A program made the position numbers and the translations under genes. This document shows positions 33,291 through 44,448 of a stretch of DNA of 64,000 bases, piece by piece. The stretch is taken from the NCBI GenBank assembly GCA_963833585.1, contig CAWHYF010000005.1, forward strand, positions 248,001-312,000, written 5' to 3'. The DNA is from Bog-756 sp963833585. Its GTDB lineage: Bacteria; Actinomycetota; Acidimicrobiia; Acidimicrobiales; RAAP-2. Position 1 is the stretch's first letter; each line of letters starts with the position of its first letter. The notes below the pieces were generated by a model. It saw only the letters and a list, made by a program, of their open reading frames with translations. It did no database searches and was not told where the DNA came from.

Positions 33291-35451
33291 GACCGAGGGT
33301 GTGGGGCGGGAGATCGGCGGCCAGCCGCCTCCAGCGGCCGTCGGGCCCCAGCTGCCACGAGTTGGCCTGGTCCAACAGGGCCCAGTCGACCACACCGGCC
33401 ACCCGACGCTGCAGGCCCGGGTCGTCGACCGGCACCACCACCTCCACCCGCCGGTCGAGATTGCGCTCCATGAGGTCGGCCGACCCCAGCCAGATCCGTA
33501 GGGGTCGGCCCGCCAGGCCGCCGAAGCAGAAGATGCGGGAGTGCTCCAGGTACCGGCCCACGATGGACCGCACCCGGATGCCCTCCGAGAGGCCCGGCAC
33601 CCCGGGGCGAAGGCAGCACCGGCCGCGCACCACCACGTCCACCGACGCCCCGGCCTGCGCCGCCAGGTAGAGGGCGTCGATCACGTCCGGGTCGGTCAAC
33701 CCGTTGGTCTTGAGGACGATCCGCCCTTCGGCACCGGCACGACCCTCCTGCTCGATGGCCTCGACCAGGGCCGGACGAATGGCCATCGGGGAGACCAACA
33801 GCCGTCGGAAGGCGGGGGGGCGGCCCGATCCGGACAGCAGGTTGAACAGCTCTCCCACGTCGGCGCCGATCTCCGGATCGGCGGTGAAGAGACCGAGATC
33901 CTCGTACTCCCGGGCGGTGGCGGCGTTGTAGTTACCGGTCCCCAGGTGACAGTACCGGCGGACCCCGTCCCGCTCGTGTCGGACCACCAGGCAGATCTTG
34001 GCGTGGGTCTTCAGACTGACCAGTCCGTAGATGACCTGCACCCCGGCCTCCTCGAGGGCCCGGGCCCATCCGATGTTGGCCTGCTCGTCGAACCGGGCCT
34101 GCAGCTCCACCACCGCAGTGACCTGTTTCCCGGCCCAGGAGGCCCGGATCAGGGAGGCCACCACCGGACTGTCCACCCCGGTGCGGTAGAGGGTCTGCTT
34201 GATGGCCAGCACCTCGGGGTCCTCGGCGGCGGCGGCCACGAAGGCCTCCACCGATCCACCGAAGGATTCGTAGGGGTGGTGCACCAGGACGTCCCGCTGG
34301 GCCAGAGCGGCGAAGGGGTCGGCGCCGCCGGCGAACGCCACGGGGGCGACCGGGGTCCAGGGCGCGGCGGCCAGGTCCGGGCGGTCCAGCTCCACCAGGT
34401 CGCGCAGCCCCCCCAGGTCCAGCGGGGCGTCCGAGAGGTAGACGCTGGTCTCGGGCACGTCGACCTCGGCCTCCAACCTCTCGAGGAGGTCGGTGGAGAC
34501 GCCGGACGAGACCTCGAGGCGCACGGCCTGGCCGAACCGCCGCCGGCGCAGTTCGAGCTCCACGGCAGCCGGCAGATCCTCGGCCCTGTCCTCGGCCACG
34601 GACAGGTCCGCGTTCCGGGTGACCCGGAACACCTGATGTTCCAGGATGCGCATGGCGGGGAAGAGGGTCCCCAGGTGAGCGGCCACCAGCTGTTCCATCA
34701 GGACGAACCTGGTCCCGTCGGGCAGCGGGATCAGCCGTGGCAGCAGCGACGGGATCTTCACCTGGGCCAGGCGCTCCTCGTCGCTCAATGGACAGACCAC
34801 CCGCACCACCAGGTTGAGCGAGAGACTGGCGATGTACGGGAAGGGATGCCCCTGCCCCACGGCCAACGGGGTGAGGACCGGAAGGACCTGCCGGAGGAAC
34901 AGGTCGGTCAGGGCGGCCCGGTCCCCGGCGTCGAGGGTGTGCCAGTCGGCCAGCTCCACCCCCGCCGAGGCCAGGGCCGGTTCGAGGTCGTCGAGGAAGA
35001 CGCGGCTGTGCCGCTCCACCAGGCCGGTGGCCCGGGCGGTGATGGCGGCCAGCTGCTCCCGGGGGCTCAGGCCGTCGGCCGACGGGGTCCGGATCCCCGC
35101 GGCCACCTGGTCCTCGAGTCCGGCCACCCGGACCTGGAAGAACTCATCCAGCTCCTCGGCGAAGACGGCGAGGAACTTGACCCGTTCGAGCAGGGGGAGC
35201 CGGTCGTCGCCGACCAGGTCGACCAGCCGGTCGGCGAAGTCCAACCACGACAGTTCCCGGTTGAGGAACCTCCCGGCACCCGCCGGGGGCGACCAGCCGG
35301 CCTCGGGGGACCGCGCCCCTTCGCCGGGCCCGCCCAGGTCCTGGTGCCGCGGCAGGGACCGGATCACCCCCTCGGCCCGGACCGGCGAGCCGGGGGGGAG
35401 GGCTCGGTCGGTCGGCGGAGAAGGCTGGACGACCGAGCCCGATTTGCTCAT
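33052..35451 (-). CDS. ppk1: Polyphosphate kinase 1
   Basis: PPK1 (799 aa) reversibly polymerises the gamma phosphate of ATP into polyphosphate. The N-terminal domain starts at RFLNRELSWLDFADRL (about 60), the phospho-histidine is in RYCHLGTGNYNAATAREYED, and the second active-site region is RSIVGRYLEHSRIFCF with WLGSADLMERNLDRRVE. The catalytic core ends near residue 730; the last 65 residues are Arg/Pro-rich, not conserved, and overlap the UPF0104-like gene tail. The ATG at 35451 is preceded by GAGGC; longer frames upstream are not supported. Confidence 0.95.
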   Translation of the reverse strand: MSKSGSVVQPSPPTDRALPPGSPVRAEGVIRSLPRHQDLGGPGEGARSPEAGWSPPAGAGRFLNRELSWLDFADRLVDLVGDDRLPLLERVKFLAVFAEELDEFFQVRVAGLEDQVAAGIRTPSADGLSPREQLAAITARATGLVERHSRVFLDDLEPALASAGVELADWHTLDAGDRAALTDLFLRQVLPVLTPLAVGQGHPFPYIASLSLNLVVRVVCPLSDEERLAQVKIPSLLPRLIPLPDGTRFVLMEQLVAAHLGTLFPAMRILEHQVFRVTRNADLSVAEDRAEDLPAAVELELRRRRFGQAVRLEVSSGVSTDLLERLEAEVDVPETSVYLSDAPLDLGGLRDLVELDRPDLAAAPWTPVAPVAFAGGADPFAALAQRDVLVHHPYESFGGSVEAFVAAAAEDPEVLAIKQTLYRTGVDSPVVASLIRASWAGKQVTAVVELQARFDEQANIGWARALEEAGVQVIYGLVSLKTHAKICLVVRHERDGVRRYCHLGTGNYNAATAREYEDLGLFTADPEIGADVGELFNLLSGSGRPPAFRRLLVSPMAIRPALVEAIEQEGRAGAEGRIVLKTNGLTDPDVIDALYLAAQAGASVDVVVRGRCCLRPGVPGLSEGIRVRSIVGRYLEHSRIFCFGGLAGRPLRIWLGSADLMERNLDRRVEVVVPVDDPGLQRRVAGVVDWALLDQANSWQLGPDGRWRRLAADLPPHTLGLNLQNQFQTQALAWRRSHRDARRPVPAARRREPAPVPEAYAARGLSTLPLPGSGRSPVPARPGTPAATPWWQRWAPRRR

Positions 35452-35565
35452 GTCTGGGCCTGCCTCGGACGGCGTCGGTGACCGGAACCCATCCCGGCCG
35501 ATGGTAATCCCCGGTACCCGACAAACCTGGTTCTTACGCTCCACCGAACGGCGGGCGGGCACCGG

Positions 35566-35571
35566 TAGGCT
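35566..35571 (+). promoter_or_regulatory. Probable -10 box of the first SEDS gene
   Basis: TAGGCT ends 7 bases before the GTG at 35579, which fixes the start inside a much longer open frame. The 127-bp gap to ppk also holds TACCAT on the minus strand (35506-35501), a possible -10 for ppk. Confidence 0.45.
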
Positions 35572-35578
35572 CGCTCGG

Positions 35579-36997
35579 GTGCCGGTGCTGTCTCGTCGTA
35601 CCCCTGCCTCCACGCGCCCCCACCGGGCCTTCAAGGCGCGGCGACGCACGGAGCTGGGACTGCTGGTGGCCGCCTCGGTGATCATCGTGGCCATGTACAC
35701 CCTGATGGTCCTCGGCAACACGGCGAAGGTGCCCTCCAACGTGCTGCCGTTCCTGATCGTCATCCTGCTGCTGGGCGGGGCGGCCCATGTCGCCAATCGC
35801 ATCTTCGTCCCCAACGCCGTGGCGGTGGTGCTCCCCATCGCCTTCCTCCTCAACGGGATCGGCTACGTGATGATCGCCCGTATCGACCTCGGCACGGTGA
35901 GGCCCGGTGGCCAACAGTTCGCCCCCCTCCAGGCCGGATGGACCGCGGTCGGCGTGGGGGCGTACGTCCTGACCCTGATGCTGGTGCGTCGGTCGCGCGA
36001 TCTCGACCGGTACCGCTACCTCCTGTTGGCCGCCGGCGTGGTCCTCCTCCTGCTCCCGCTGCTGCCCCATTTCGGGCAGAACATCCAAGGGGCCCGGCTC
36101 TGGGTCCATCTGGGATCGCTCCGGTTCCAGCCGGTGGAGATCGCCAAGATCGTGCTCTGCGTCTTCTTCGCCTCCTACTTCGCCGAGAAGCGGGAGCTCC
36201 TGACCATCCCCACGGCCCGGTTCGGCAATCGCCTGGTCCTCGACCCCCGTCCCCTCGTTCCCATCGTGCTGGCGTGGCTGTTCGCCATCGGGGTCATGAG
36301 CCTCGAGCACGACATCGGCTTCTCGGCTCTCTTGTTCACCCTCTTCATCGGGCTCCTCTGGGTGACCACCGGCCGTACCGGCTATCTGGTGCTGGGGGTG
36401 GTGCTGTTCGGCATCGGGGCGTACTTCGCCGGCCGCTACCTGGGCCAGACCAATGTGCGGATCCAGGACTGGCTCGACCCCTGGAAGCTGGCCGACGGGT
36501 CCGGTCGCCAGCTGGTCCAGTCGTGGTATGCGCTGGGCAGCGGGGGGATCGGCGGATCGGGTCTGGGCCTGGGCGAGGCGGCTTACCGCCTGTCGCCCAC
36601 GTCGAACTCCGACTTCATCTTCGCGGTGATCGGCGAGGAGATGGGCCTGCTCGGCTCGGCGATGGTGGTGGTGGCCTTCCTGCTGCTGGTCGGTGCCGGC
36701 CTCCGCATCGCCCAGGCGGCGCGGTCCGAGTTCGCCAAGCTGACCGCGGTGGGCCTGACCCTCATCATCGGCTTCCAGGCGTTCTTCATCATCGGCGGGG
36801 TGATCAGGATCCTTCCGCTGACCGGGATCACCCTGCCCTTCGTGGCCTACGGCGGATCGGCCCTGATCGCCAACTATGTGCTGATCGCACTGCTCATGCG
36901 CATCTCCGACGAGGGTGGCGCCGCGGTGGACGCCGCCGACCAGGCCCAGTGGGAGAAGAGCGAGGAACGACGGGAGCGCCTGCTGAGCGGGGGGTAG
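35579..36997 (+). CDS. SEDS family peptidoglycan polymerase (FtsW/RodA-like)
   Basis: This 472-aa polytopic protein belongs to the SEDS glycan polymerases that work with a class B PBP in wall synthesis. Family blocks are GARLWVHLGSLRFQPVEIAK, a SLEHDIGFSALLF helix with the conserved Asp, SDFIFAVIGEEMGLLG and LPLTGITLPFVAYGGSALIAN. About ten helices can be counted. It resembles the FtsW/RodA partner of actinobacterial pbpA-rodA clusters more than division FtsW, but the subtype is not certain. A second SEDS gene lies 700 bp away in the opposite direction. Confidence 0.93.
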   Translation: MPVLSRRTPASTRPHRAFKARRRTELGLLVAASVIIVAMYTLMVLGNTAKVPSNVLPFLIVILLLGGAAHVANRIFVPNAVAVVLPIAFLLNGIGYVMIARIDLGTVRPGGQQFAPLQAGWTAVGVGAYVLTLMLVRRSRDLDRYRYLLLAAGVVLLLLPLLPHFGQNIQGARLWVHLGSLRFQPVEIAKIVLCVFFASYFAEKRELLTIPTARFGNRLVLDPRPLVPIVLAWLFAIGVMSLEHDIGFSALLFTLFIGLLWVTTGRTGYLVLGVVLFGIGAYFAGRYLGQTNVRIQDWLDPWKLADGSGRQLVQSWYALGSGGIGGSGLGLGEAAYRLSPTSNSDFIFAVIGEEMGLLGSAMVVVAFLLLVGAGLRIAQAARSEFAKLTAVGLTLIIGFQAFFIIGGVIRILPLTGITLPFVAYGGSALIANYVLIALLMRISDEGGAAVDAADQAQWEKSEERRERLLSGG

Positions 36998-37018
36998 GCC
37001 CCGACCCAGCGCGCTCGA

Positions 37019-37044
37019 GTGGCGTAGGGCGCGCTCTACGCCAC
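37019..37044. terminator. Hairpin between convergent genes
   Basis: GTGGCGTAG (37019-37027) and CTACGCCAC (37036-37044) form a perfect 9-bp stem with an 8-base loop. It sits just after the SEDS stop and includes the TAG stop of the convergent nuclease-like gene, so it probably ends both transcripts. No T-run. Confidence 0.6.
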
Positions 37045-37719
37045 CGTCGGGCCGGGTCCCGGCGGGACCACGTCGCCGTCCAGTTCGAGGAGCCGGCGGT
37101 CGATGAGGATGGGCACGCTCACCGGCTGGAGCAGGGCCACGGTCAGTCCGTCGGAGGGCCGGCAGGACAGGACCGTCCGCCCCGTCCGGCCCCGGAGGTC
37201 GAGCTCGGCGAAGTAGACGGCACCCTGTCGTCCCACCATCCGTACCGCCACCACGTCGATGTCGAATCCCTGGAGCGCCTGGCTCATCAGCTCGGGGGTC
37301 AGGGGACGGGGGGTGGGGATCCGCCGCATGGCGTGGGACAGCACCACGGCGTCCTGGAAGCCCACCGAGAACGAGAGTTGCCGCCGGGGGGACTCGGTCT
37401 CCCGGAGGACGACGGTGGGATGCTGGTTGGGCAGGTCCACGTTGATCGAGGCCACCAGCGCCATTCGGTAGTCGCCCATCGGCGGCATCGCCGCCGATGG
37501 GGCGGGGAGGTCGTGGTCCGTCCCGATCGGGCCGGCCGGGCCGGCCTCAACCACCGGGGCGCCCGGTTCGGTGGCACCGGCGGGAACCGGATGGTCCGCT
37601 TCCGCCCCCCCGGAACCGTCCGCGCCCGTCTCGTCTTCGTCCGGCACCGTCGGGGTCCCGTTCCCGTCGGGAGGCAACGAGACCGGGGCGTCGACCTGGC
37701 CGCCCGGGGACTCGCTCAC
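37036..37719 (-). CDS. Bifunctional nuclease (BFN/DUF151) domain protein
   Basis: This 227-aa protein has a disordered, acidic and Pro/Gly-rich N-terminus (about 1-85) and a C-terminal BFN/DUF151 domain (about 88-220), with PTVVLRETESPRRQLSFSVG and GAVYFAELDLRGRTGRTVLSCRPSDGLTVALLQPVSVPILI. Plant members cleave RNA and DNA, and the Mycobacterium relative is a known fold; the bacterial role is unclear. The GTG start overlaps the rodA stop by 4 bp, so it closes the ruvX-mltG-aroE-rodA set. Confidence 0.85.
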   Translation of the reverse strand: MSESPGGQVDAPVSLPPDGNGTPTVPDEDETGADGSGGAEADHPVPAGATEPGAPVVEAGPAGPIGTDHDLPAPSAAMPPMGDYRMALVASINVDLPNQHPTVVLRETESPRRQLSFSVGFQDAVVLSHAMRRIPTPRPLTPELMSQALQGFDIDVVAVRMVGRQGAVYFAELDLRGRTGRTVLSCRPSDGLTVALLQPVSVPILIDRRLLELDGDVVPPGPGPTVA

Positions 37720-38852
37720 CGGGCACTCCGGGCGTTGACACTGGCGGTGATCCCGATGGCCGCGAAGAAGACGATCATGGCCGAGCCGCCGTAGGAGATG
37801 AACGGGAGGGGAATGCCGGTCACCGGCATGATCCCCATGTTCATCCCCATGTTCTCGAACACCGAGAAGACCAGCAGGGCGAAGATGCCGGCACACAGCA
37901 GGCGACCGAGGCTGTCCCGGGCCAGTTGGGCCGCCCGCAGGATCCGCCAGGCCACGACACCGTAGACGGCGAGCAGAACGGTGGCACCCACGAAGCCGGT
38001 CTGCTCCCCCACGGCCGAGAAGATGAAGTCGGTCTGTTGCTCGGGCACGTAGGCCAGATTGGTCAGGGTGCCGCCGAACAGGCCCCGGCCGAACACGCCG
38101 CCGTGGGCGATGGCCTCCTTGGCCTGGGCCACGTTGTAGGTGGCCACCTGACTCGCCCCGTTGGGGGAGATGAAGCTGGTGAGGCGGTCGATCTGGTACT
38201 TCTGCAGGATCCCCACGTTGACGGCGAACAGCACCAGGAGCACGGCGCCGACGATCAGCAGGAGGAGGTACCGACCGGGCATACCGGCCACCGCCAGCAT
38301 GACCAGGAGGATGACCGACATCACGATCGCCGTGCCCAGGTCCGGCTGCTTGAACACCATCAGGATCGGCAGTCCGGCCATCAGGACCATCCGGACCAGG
38401 TCGCGGAACTCGAGGCCCTCGGGTCGCCTCGAACAGTAGGTGGCGATGGCGATGATCAGGACCAGGGTGGCGAACTCCGAGGGCTGGAGCTGGATGGGAC
38501 CGAGGGGGAACCACCGCTGGGCCCCGTGCTGGGCCGGGGTGGCCAGCACCGCCACCAGGGCCACCAGAATGCCCAGATAGAGCACGGTGCTGATCTGTTC
38601 GAGCCGGCGGTAGTCGAAGAGGGCCATGGCCACCATCACCACCACCCCGATGACCAGGAAGACGGCCTGCCGCTTCAGGAAGTACCGGGGATCCTCACCC
38701 GCCAGGGCCAGCTTGCCCTTGGTGGCTGAGTAGATCATGACCACCCCGATGATTCCGAGGAGGACGGAGCAGCCGACCAGGAGTAGGTCGAACCGGGCAC
38801 TCAGGGTCCGGGTCCGCGTCCGGGCAGCGACGGTTGCAGGGGCGTAGTTCAC
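37716..38852 (-). CDS. rodA: Rod shape-determining SEDS protein RodA
   Basis: This protein of about 378 aa is the second SEDS polymerase here, closer to elongation RodA: RFDLLLVGCSVLLGIIGVVM with MIYSAT, AQRWFPLGPIQLQPSEFA, the catalytic Asp in VFKQPDLGTAIVM, QTDFIFSAVGEQTGFVG and MPVTGIPLPFISYGGSAM. The start is uncertain: GTG at 38852 gives an N-terminus typical of the family, GTG at 38906 would add 18 residues and lie 7 bp after the aroE stop. It is coupled to the BFN gene by GTGA. Confidence 0.92.
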   Translation of the reverse strand: MNYAPATVAARTRTRTLSARFDLLLVGCSVLLGIIGVVMIYSATKGKLALAGEDPRYFLKRQAVFLVIGVVVMVAMALFDYRRLEQISTVLYLGILVALVAVLATPAQHGAQRWFPLGPIQLQPSEFATLVLIIAIATYCSRRPEGLEFRDLVRMVLMAGLPILMVFKQPDLGTAIVMSVILLVMLAVAGMPGRYLLLLIVGAVLLVLFAVNVGILQKYQIDRLTSFISPNGASQVATYNVAQAKEAIAHGGVFGRGLFGGTLTNLAYVPEQQTDFIFSAVGEQTGFVGATVLLAVYGVVAWRILRAAQLARDSLGRLLCAGIFALLVFSVFENMGMNMGIMPVTGIPLPFISYGGSAMIVFFAAIGITASVNARSAR

Positions 38853-38913
38853 CAAAGGACTTCTGGCCGGAGAGGTTACTCCCCCATTCCGGCCATCCCC
38901 CCGCACCCGGGAC

Positions 38914-39762
38914 TCAGCGGTCCTCCACGGCCTGCCACATGGCCCCGAGGGGAGGTTCGGCGCCCGTCCAGGCCGCCAGCTGGAGCGCGGCCTGGTGCAC
39001 CAGCATGCCGAGGCCGTTCGAGACCGTCGCTCCCCGCTCCCTCGCCGCCTCCATCCACCTCGTCGTCGAGGGGTGGTAGACGAGGTCCACCACCACCTGC
39101 CCGGGTCGCAACAGGGAGGGGTCGACGGGCCAGCCGCCCCTCCCGGAGGTGGAGGAGGGGGTCCCGGCCATTCCCACCGGGGTGGCGTTCACCACCAGGT
39201 CGGACCCGGTGGCGTCCCGGGGGCTCCCCACCCGTCCGACCTCCCCGGCCAGGGACCGGGCCGACTCGGCCCGGTCCGGCGAACGGTTGAGCACCACCAC
39301 CTCGGCCGCCCCGGCCTCGGCCAGTGCGGCGATCACCGCCCGGGCCGCCCCGCCGGCTCCCACCACCAGACAGCGACGACCCTCGGGGTCGAAGCCGTCC
39401 CGCCGGCGGAGGGCGGCCACCAGGCCGGCCCCGTCGGTGTTCTCCCCCCGCCAGCCCTCGCCGTCGGCCACCACGCAGTTGACCGCGCCCAGTCTGGAGG
39501 CCAGCGGGGAGAGGCGGGACAGGTGGCGGGCGACCGGGTCCTTGTGGGGCATGGTCACCGAGAGGCCACGGATACCCAAGGCCCGGGCGCCGTCCAGTGC
39601 GGCGTCGCTCCGGCCGGCCGGGACCGGGAATCCCACCGAGACCCAGTCGAGACCCAGGGCGTCGAAGGCCGTGTTGTGGAGCAACGGCGAGAGGGACTGG
39701 GCCACCGGTTCGCCGATGACCCCTACCACCGAGGTGGCGGCGGACAGGCGGTCCTGTCCCAT
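38914..39762 (-). CDS. aroE: Shikimate dehydrogenase
   Basis: AroE (282 aa) reduces 3-dehydroshikimate to shikimate with NADPH, on the way to chorismate and hence to TrpE and MenF substrates. Substrate-site residues lie in GEPVAQSLSPLLHN and SVTMPHKDPVARHL (catalytic Lys) and in GAVNCVV and NTDGAGLV; the Rossmann motif is LVVGAGGAARAV and the NADP loop LNRSPDRAESA. The ATG overlaps the mltG stop by one base. Confidence 0.96.
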   Translation of the reverse strand: MGQDRLSAATSVVGVIGEPVAQSLSPLLHNTAFDALGLDWVSVGFPVPAGRSDAALDGARALGIRGLSVTMPHKDPVARHLSRLSPLASRLGAVNCVVADGEGWRGENTDGAGLVAALRRRDGFDPEGRRCLVVGAGGAARAVIAALAEAGAAEVVVLNRSPDRAESARSLAGEVGRVGSPRDATGSDLVVNATPVGMAGTPSSTSGRGGWPVDPSLLRPGQVVVDLVYHPSTTRWMEAARERGATVSNGLGMLVHQAALQLAAWTGAEPPLGAMWQAVEDR

Positions 39763-40928
39763 CAGCCCAACCCCCGCTGTTTGGCCAGCGCCTCATTGGC
39801 CTGCTGCTGGGCGAAGGTGTCGGCGAAGGCCTCGGTCCCGTCCTGGTCCACCACCACGAAGAACAGCCAGGTCCCGGTGGGTGGGTCGAGGGTCGCCCGC
39901 AGGGCGGCCTCGGAGGGGAAGCAGATCGGGCTGGGGGTGAGTCCCTTGTTCAGGTAGGTGTTGTACGGCGAGTGGATGGCCAGGTCGGCGGAGGTGACCG
40001 GCCCCCCGTCCCGCCCCTCGGAGTACAGCACGGTCGAGTCCATCTGGAGGGGCATGTTGCGGGCCAGCCGGTTGAGGATCACCCGGGCCACCGGACCCAG
40101 GTTCTTGCCGATGACACCCTCCTTCTGGACGATGGAGGCCACCGTGACGGCCTGGTACGGAGTCAGCCCGATGTTGGCCGCGCCGACCGTGAGGTCCAGC
40201 CGGTCGGCGAGGCGGTCGAAACGGGCGACCATGGCGGTGAGCAGCGTGGTGTCGGTCTCGCCCGGCACCACCACGTAGGTGCCGGTTCCCAGCAGGCCGT
40301 CGAGATTGGTGGAGCCGGCCGGTTGCCACGGCGACCGGACCGTGCCCCGGGTGGCCACGGCGGCGAAGCCGGCTTCGGTGTGGCCGGGGAGCTGACCCAC
40401 CCGGCCGGCCACTTCGGCCACGGTGAATCCGGGTGGGATCTGGAGGGGGAAGACGTTGGGACCGGCCGAGATGACCTGGTCCACCGCGGCGAAACTACTG
40501 TTCCGCCGGAAGGCGTAGGAGCCGGCCAGCACGGTGGGGGTGCCGTGGAACTGGCTCCAGATCCGGTACGCCAGCGAGCTCGAGATGACTCCCTTCGCCT
40601 CCAGGTCGGCGGCCATCTGACCGGTCCCGGTCCCCGACCTGACGGTGGTGATGACCTGGGCCCCCGGGGGCCCGCCGGGGCTGGCTTCGTGCTGGACCCA
40701 CACGAACCCGCCGACGAGGACCAGCACCACCACGGCCACCACGGACGCCACGACCGTCGGCCAGGTTCGACGTGTCCGTCGATGGCCGGCGGGCCGCCGG
40801 CGCGCCGCCGGCCGGCCCGGGGTCCCGGCTTCGTCCGGGGTCGGCGGCTCGCGGTCCCCGGACCCGTCGGTGCCCTCCCCCCCGAGCGGGCCGGACCGGC
40901 CCGGTCCCCCGGACCCCGGCGTGGTCAC
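39762..40928 (-). CDS. mltG: Endolytic transglycosylase MltG-like
   Basis: This protein of about 388 aa has a Pro/Arg-rich cytoplasmic N-terminus, one membrane helix (about 57-79, VVASVVAVVVLVLVGGFVWV) and a YceG/MltG domain outside. The catalytic Glu is in TVASIVQKEG (about 270), followed by VARVILNRLARNMPLQMDST and YNTYLNKGLTPSPI. MltG cuts nascent glycan strands and sets their length. The segment that usually reads LEGxLFPDTY is GLLGTGTYVVVPGE here. I prefer GTG 40928, which overlaps ruvX by 4 bp, over ATG 40955, which overlaps by 31. Confidence 0.9.
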   Translation of the reverse strand: MTTPGSGGPGRSGPLGGEGTDGSGDREPPTPDEAGTPGRPAARRRPAGHRRTRRTWPTVVASVVAVVVLVLVGGFVWVQHEASPGGPPGAQVITTVRSGTGTGQMAADLEAKGVISSSLAYRIWSQFHGTPTVLAGSYAFRRNSSFAAVDQVISAGPNVFPLQIPPGFTVAEVAGRVGQLPGHTEAGFAAVATRGTVRSPWQPAGSTNLDGLLGTGTYVVVPGETDTTLLTAMVARFDRLADRLDLTVGAANIGLTPYQAVTVASIVQKEGVIGKNLGPVARVILNRLARNMPLQMDSTVLYSEGRDGGPVTSADLAIHSPYNTYLNKGLTPSPICFPSEAALRATLDPPTGTWLFFVVVDQDGTEAFADTFAQQQANEALAKQRGLG

Positions 40929-41383
40929 GATGGGGTTCGCCCGGCGTCGAGCCATGCCCCCAGCATGATGGCCGCCGCGGCCTGGTCGACGATCTGGCGG
41001 CGCTGCCGGCCGCCGGCCCCTCCCGCGGTGAGGGCGTGATGGGCGGAGACCGTGGTGAGGCGCTCGTCGAACAGCTCCACCGGCACGCCGTGATCGGCCA
41101 GCCGCGCCCGGAGCGCGGCCGCCTCCTCGCTGGCCTCGGTGGCGGCCCGCCCCTGCCGACCGTCCAGGGAGAGGGGGAGACCCACCACCACCGTGACCGC
41201 CCCCTCCTCCAGCACCAGGTCCACCAGCCGTTGGTGATCGTGGTCCCGGTCGCCGGAGCGACGGACGGTGGTTCGGGGCAGGGCCATGGTGCCGGCCGAG
41301 TCGCTCACGGCGATCCCGATCCTCCGGGAGCCGAGATCGATCCCCATCGCCCGACCCCGACGGATCGGCGCGTCGTCGGTCAT
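40925..41383 (-). CDS. ruvX: Putative pre-16S rRNA nuclease / Holliday junction resolvase-like YqgF
   Basis: This 152-aa RNase H-fold protein has AMGIDLGSRRIGIAVSD with the first catalytic Asp, TVVVGLPLSLDGRQG, VELFDERLTTVSA with the second acidic residue, and DQAAAAIMLGAWLD at the end, the YqgF pattern. In bacteria it trims 16S rRNA 5' ends. It follows alaS by 6 bp, an arrangement conserved in many actinobacteria (alaS-ruvX-mltG-aroE). Confidence 0.94.
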   Translation of the reverse strand: MTDDAPIRRGRAMGIDLGSRRIGIAVSDSAGTMALPRTTVRRSGDRDHDHQRLVDLVLEEGAVTVVVGLPLSLDGRQGRAATEASEEAAALRARLADHGVPVELFDERLTTVSAHHALTAGGAGGRQRRQIVDQAAAAIMLGAWLDAGRTPS

Positions 41384-41389
41384 CGGCGG

Positions 41390-43990
<2,601 letters not shown>

Positions 43991-43998
43991 GACCCCCG

Positions 43999-44004
43999 AT
44001 CCTA
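43999..44004 (-). promoter_or_regulatory. Probable -10 box of alaS
   Basis: TAGGAT on the minus strand, 8 bases before the alaS GTG (43990); its first three bases are the TAG stop codon of the upstream small gene. Confidence 0.4.
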
Positions 44005-44445
44005 CTTGGCCAGGCGTGACGGGTACTTCACCGGGGAGCGCTTCCGCCTACCCGTTCGGGCGGTGCGGCGGCCCTCCTCGTCCGACCGCGCCGGGCGCGC
44101 CGGGGGTCGAACGGGCGACGTCGCGGCGGGCACGCCAGGGGCCGGGTCGGGGGCGGCAGACACCAGGGTCGGGCCCGAGGCCACCCCTTGGGCGGCCAGG
44201 TCCGCCCAGAGCTCCTCCTCCCGTCGCTGCATCTCGTCACGACCGGAGGCCACCGCGTCCCGCACCCGATGGCCGGCACTGCCCGCCACCTGCCGGGCCG
44301 AGCGACCCACTTCGACCACCAGGGCGTCGGGCTGGAGTCGTGCCGCCGCCTCCTGCACGGTGCGTCGCACCCGCCGTTCCACCCACAGCGAGGAACCGGC
44401 GCCGAGGGCGACGCCGGTCGCCAGCCAGAAGGTGCGCTTGGGCAT
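44002..44445 (-). CDS. DUF6167-like small membrane-anchored protein
   Basis: This 147-aa protein starts with a short hydrophobic segment (FWLATGVALGAGSSLWV, about 6-22), then an amphipathic helical region with RRVRRTVQEAAARLQPDALV and an acidic helix (RDEMQRREEELWADLA), and ends with a basic Arg/Lys-rich tail. Position and layout match the DUF6167 proteins that sit between DUF948 and alaS in Streptomyces and relatives. Its role is unknown. It begins 3 bp after the DUF948 stop. Confidence 0.7.
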   Translation of the reverse strand: MPKRTFWLATGVALGAGSSLWVERRVRRTVQEAAARLQPDALVVEVGRSARQVAGSAGHRVRDAVASGRDEMQRREEELWADLAAQGVASGPTLVSAAPDPAPGVPAATSPVRPPARPARSDEEGRRTARTGRRKRSPVKYPSRLAK

Positions 44446-44448
44446 CGG

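Noticed and set aside
33541..35481. A 646-codon plus-strand frame antisense to ppk1
   Set aside because: It is opposite the conserved catalytic core of PPK1 and has the Gly/Val/Gln/His-rich composition typical of antisense frames in GC-rich DNA.
40928..40955. ATG start of mltG giving a 31-bp overlap with ruvX
   Set aside because: The GTG at 40928 produces the 4-bp GTGA overlap that is standard for this operon; the longer start stays possible.
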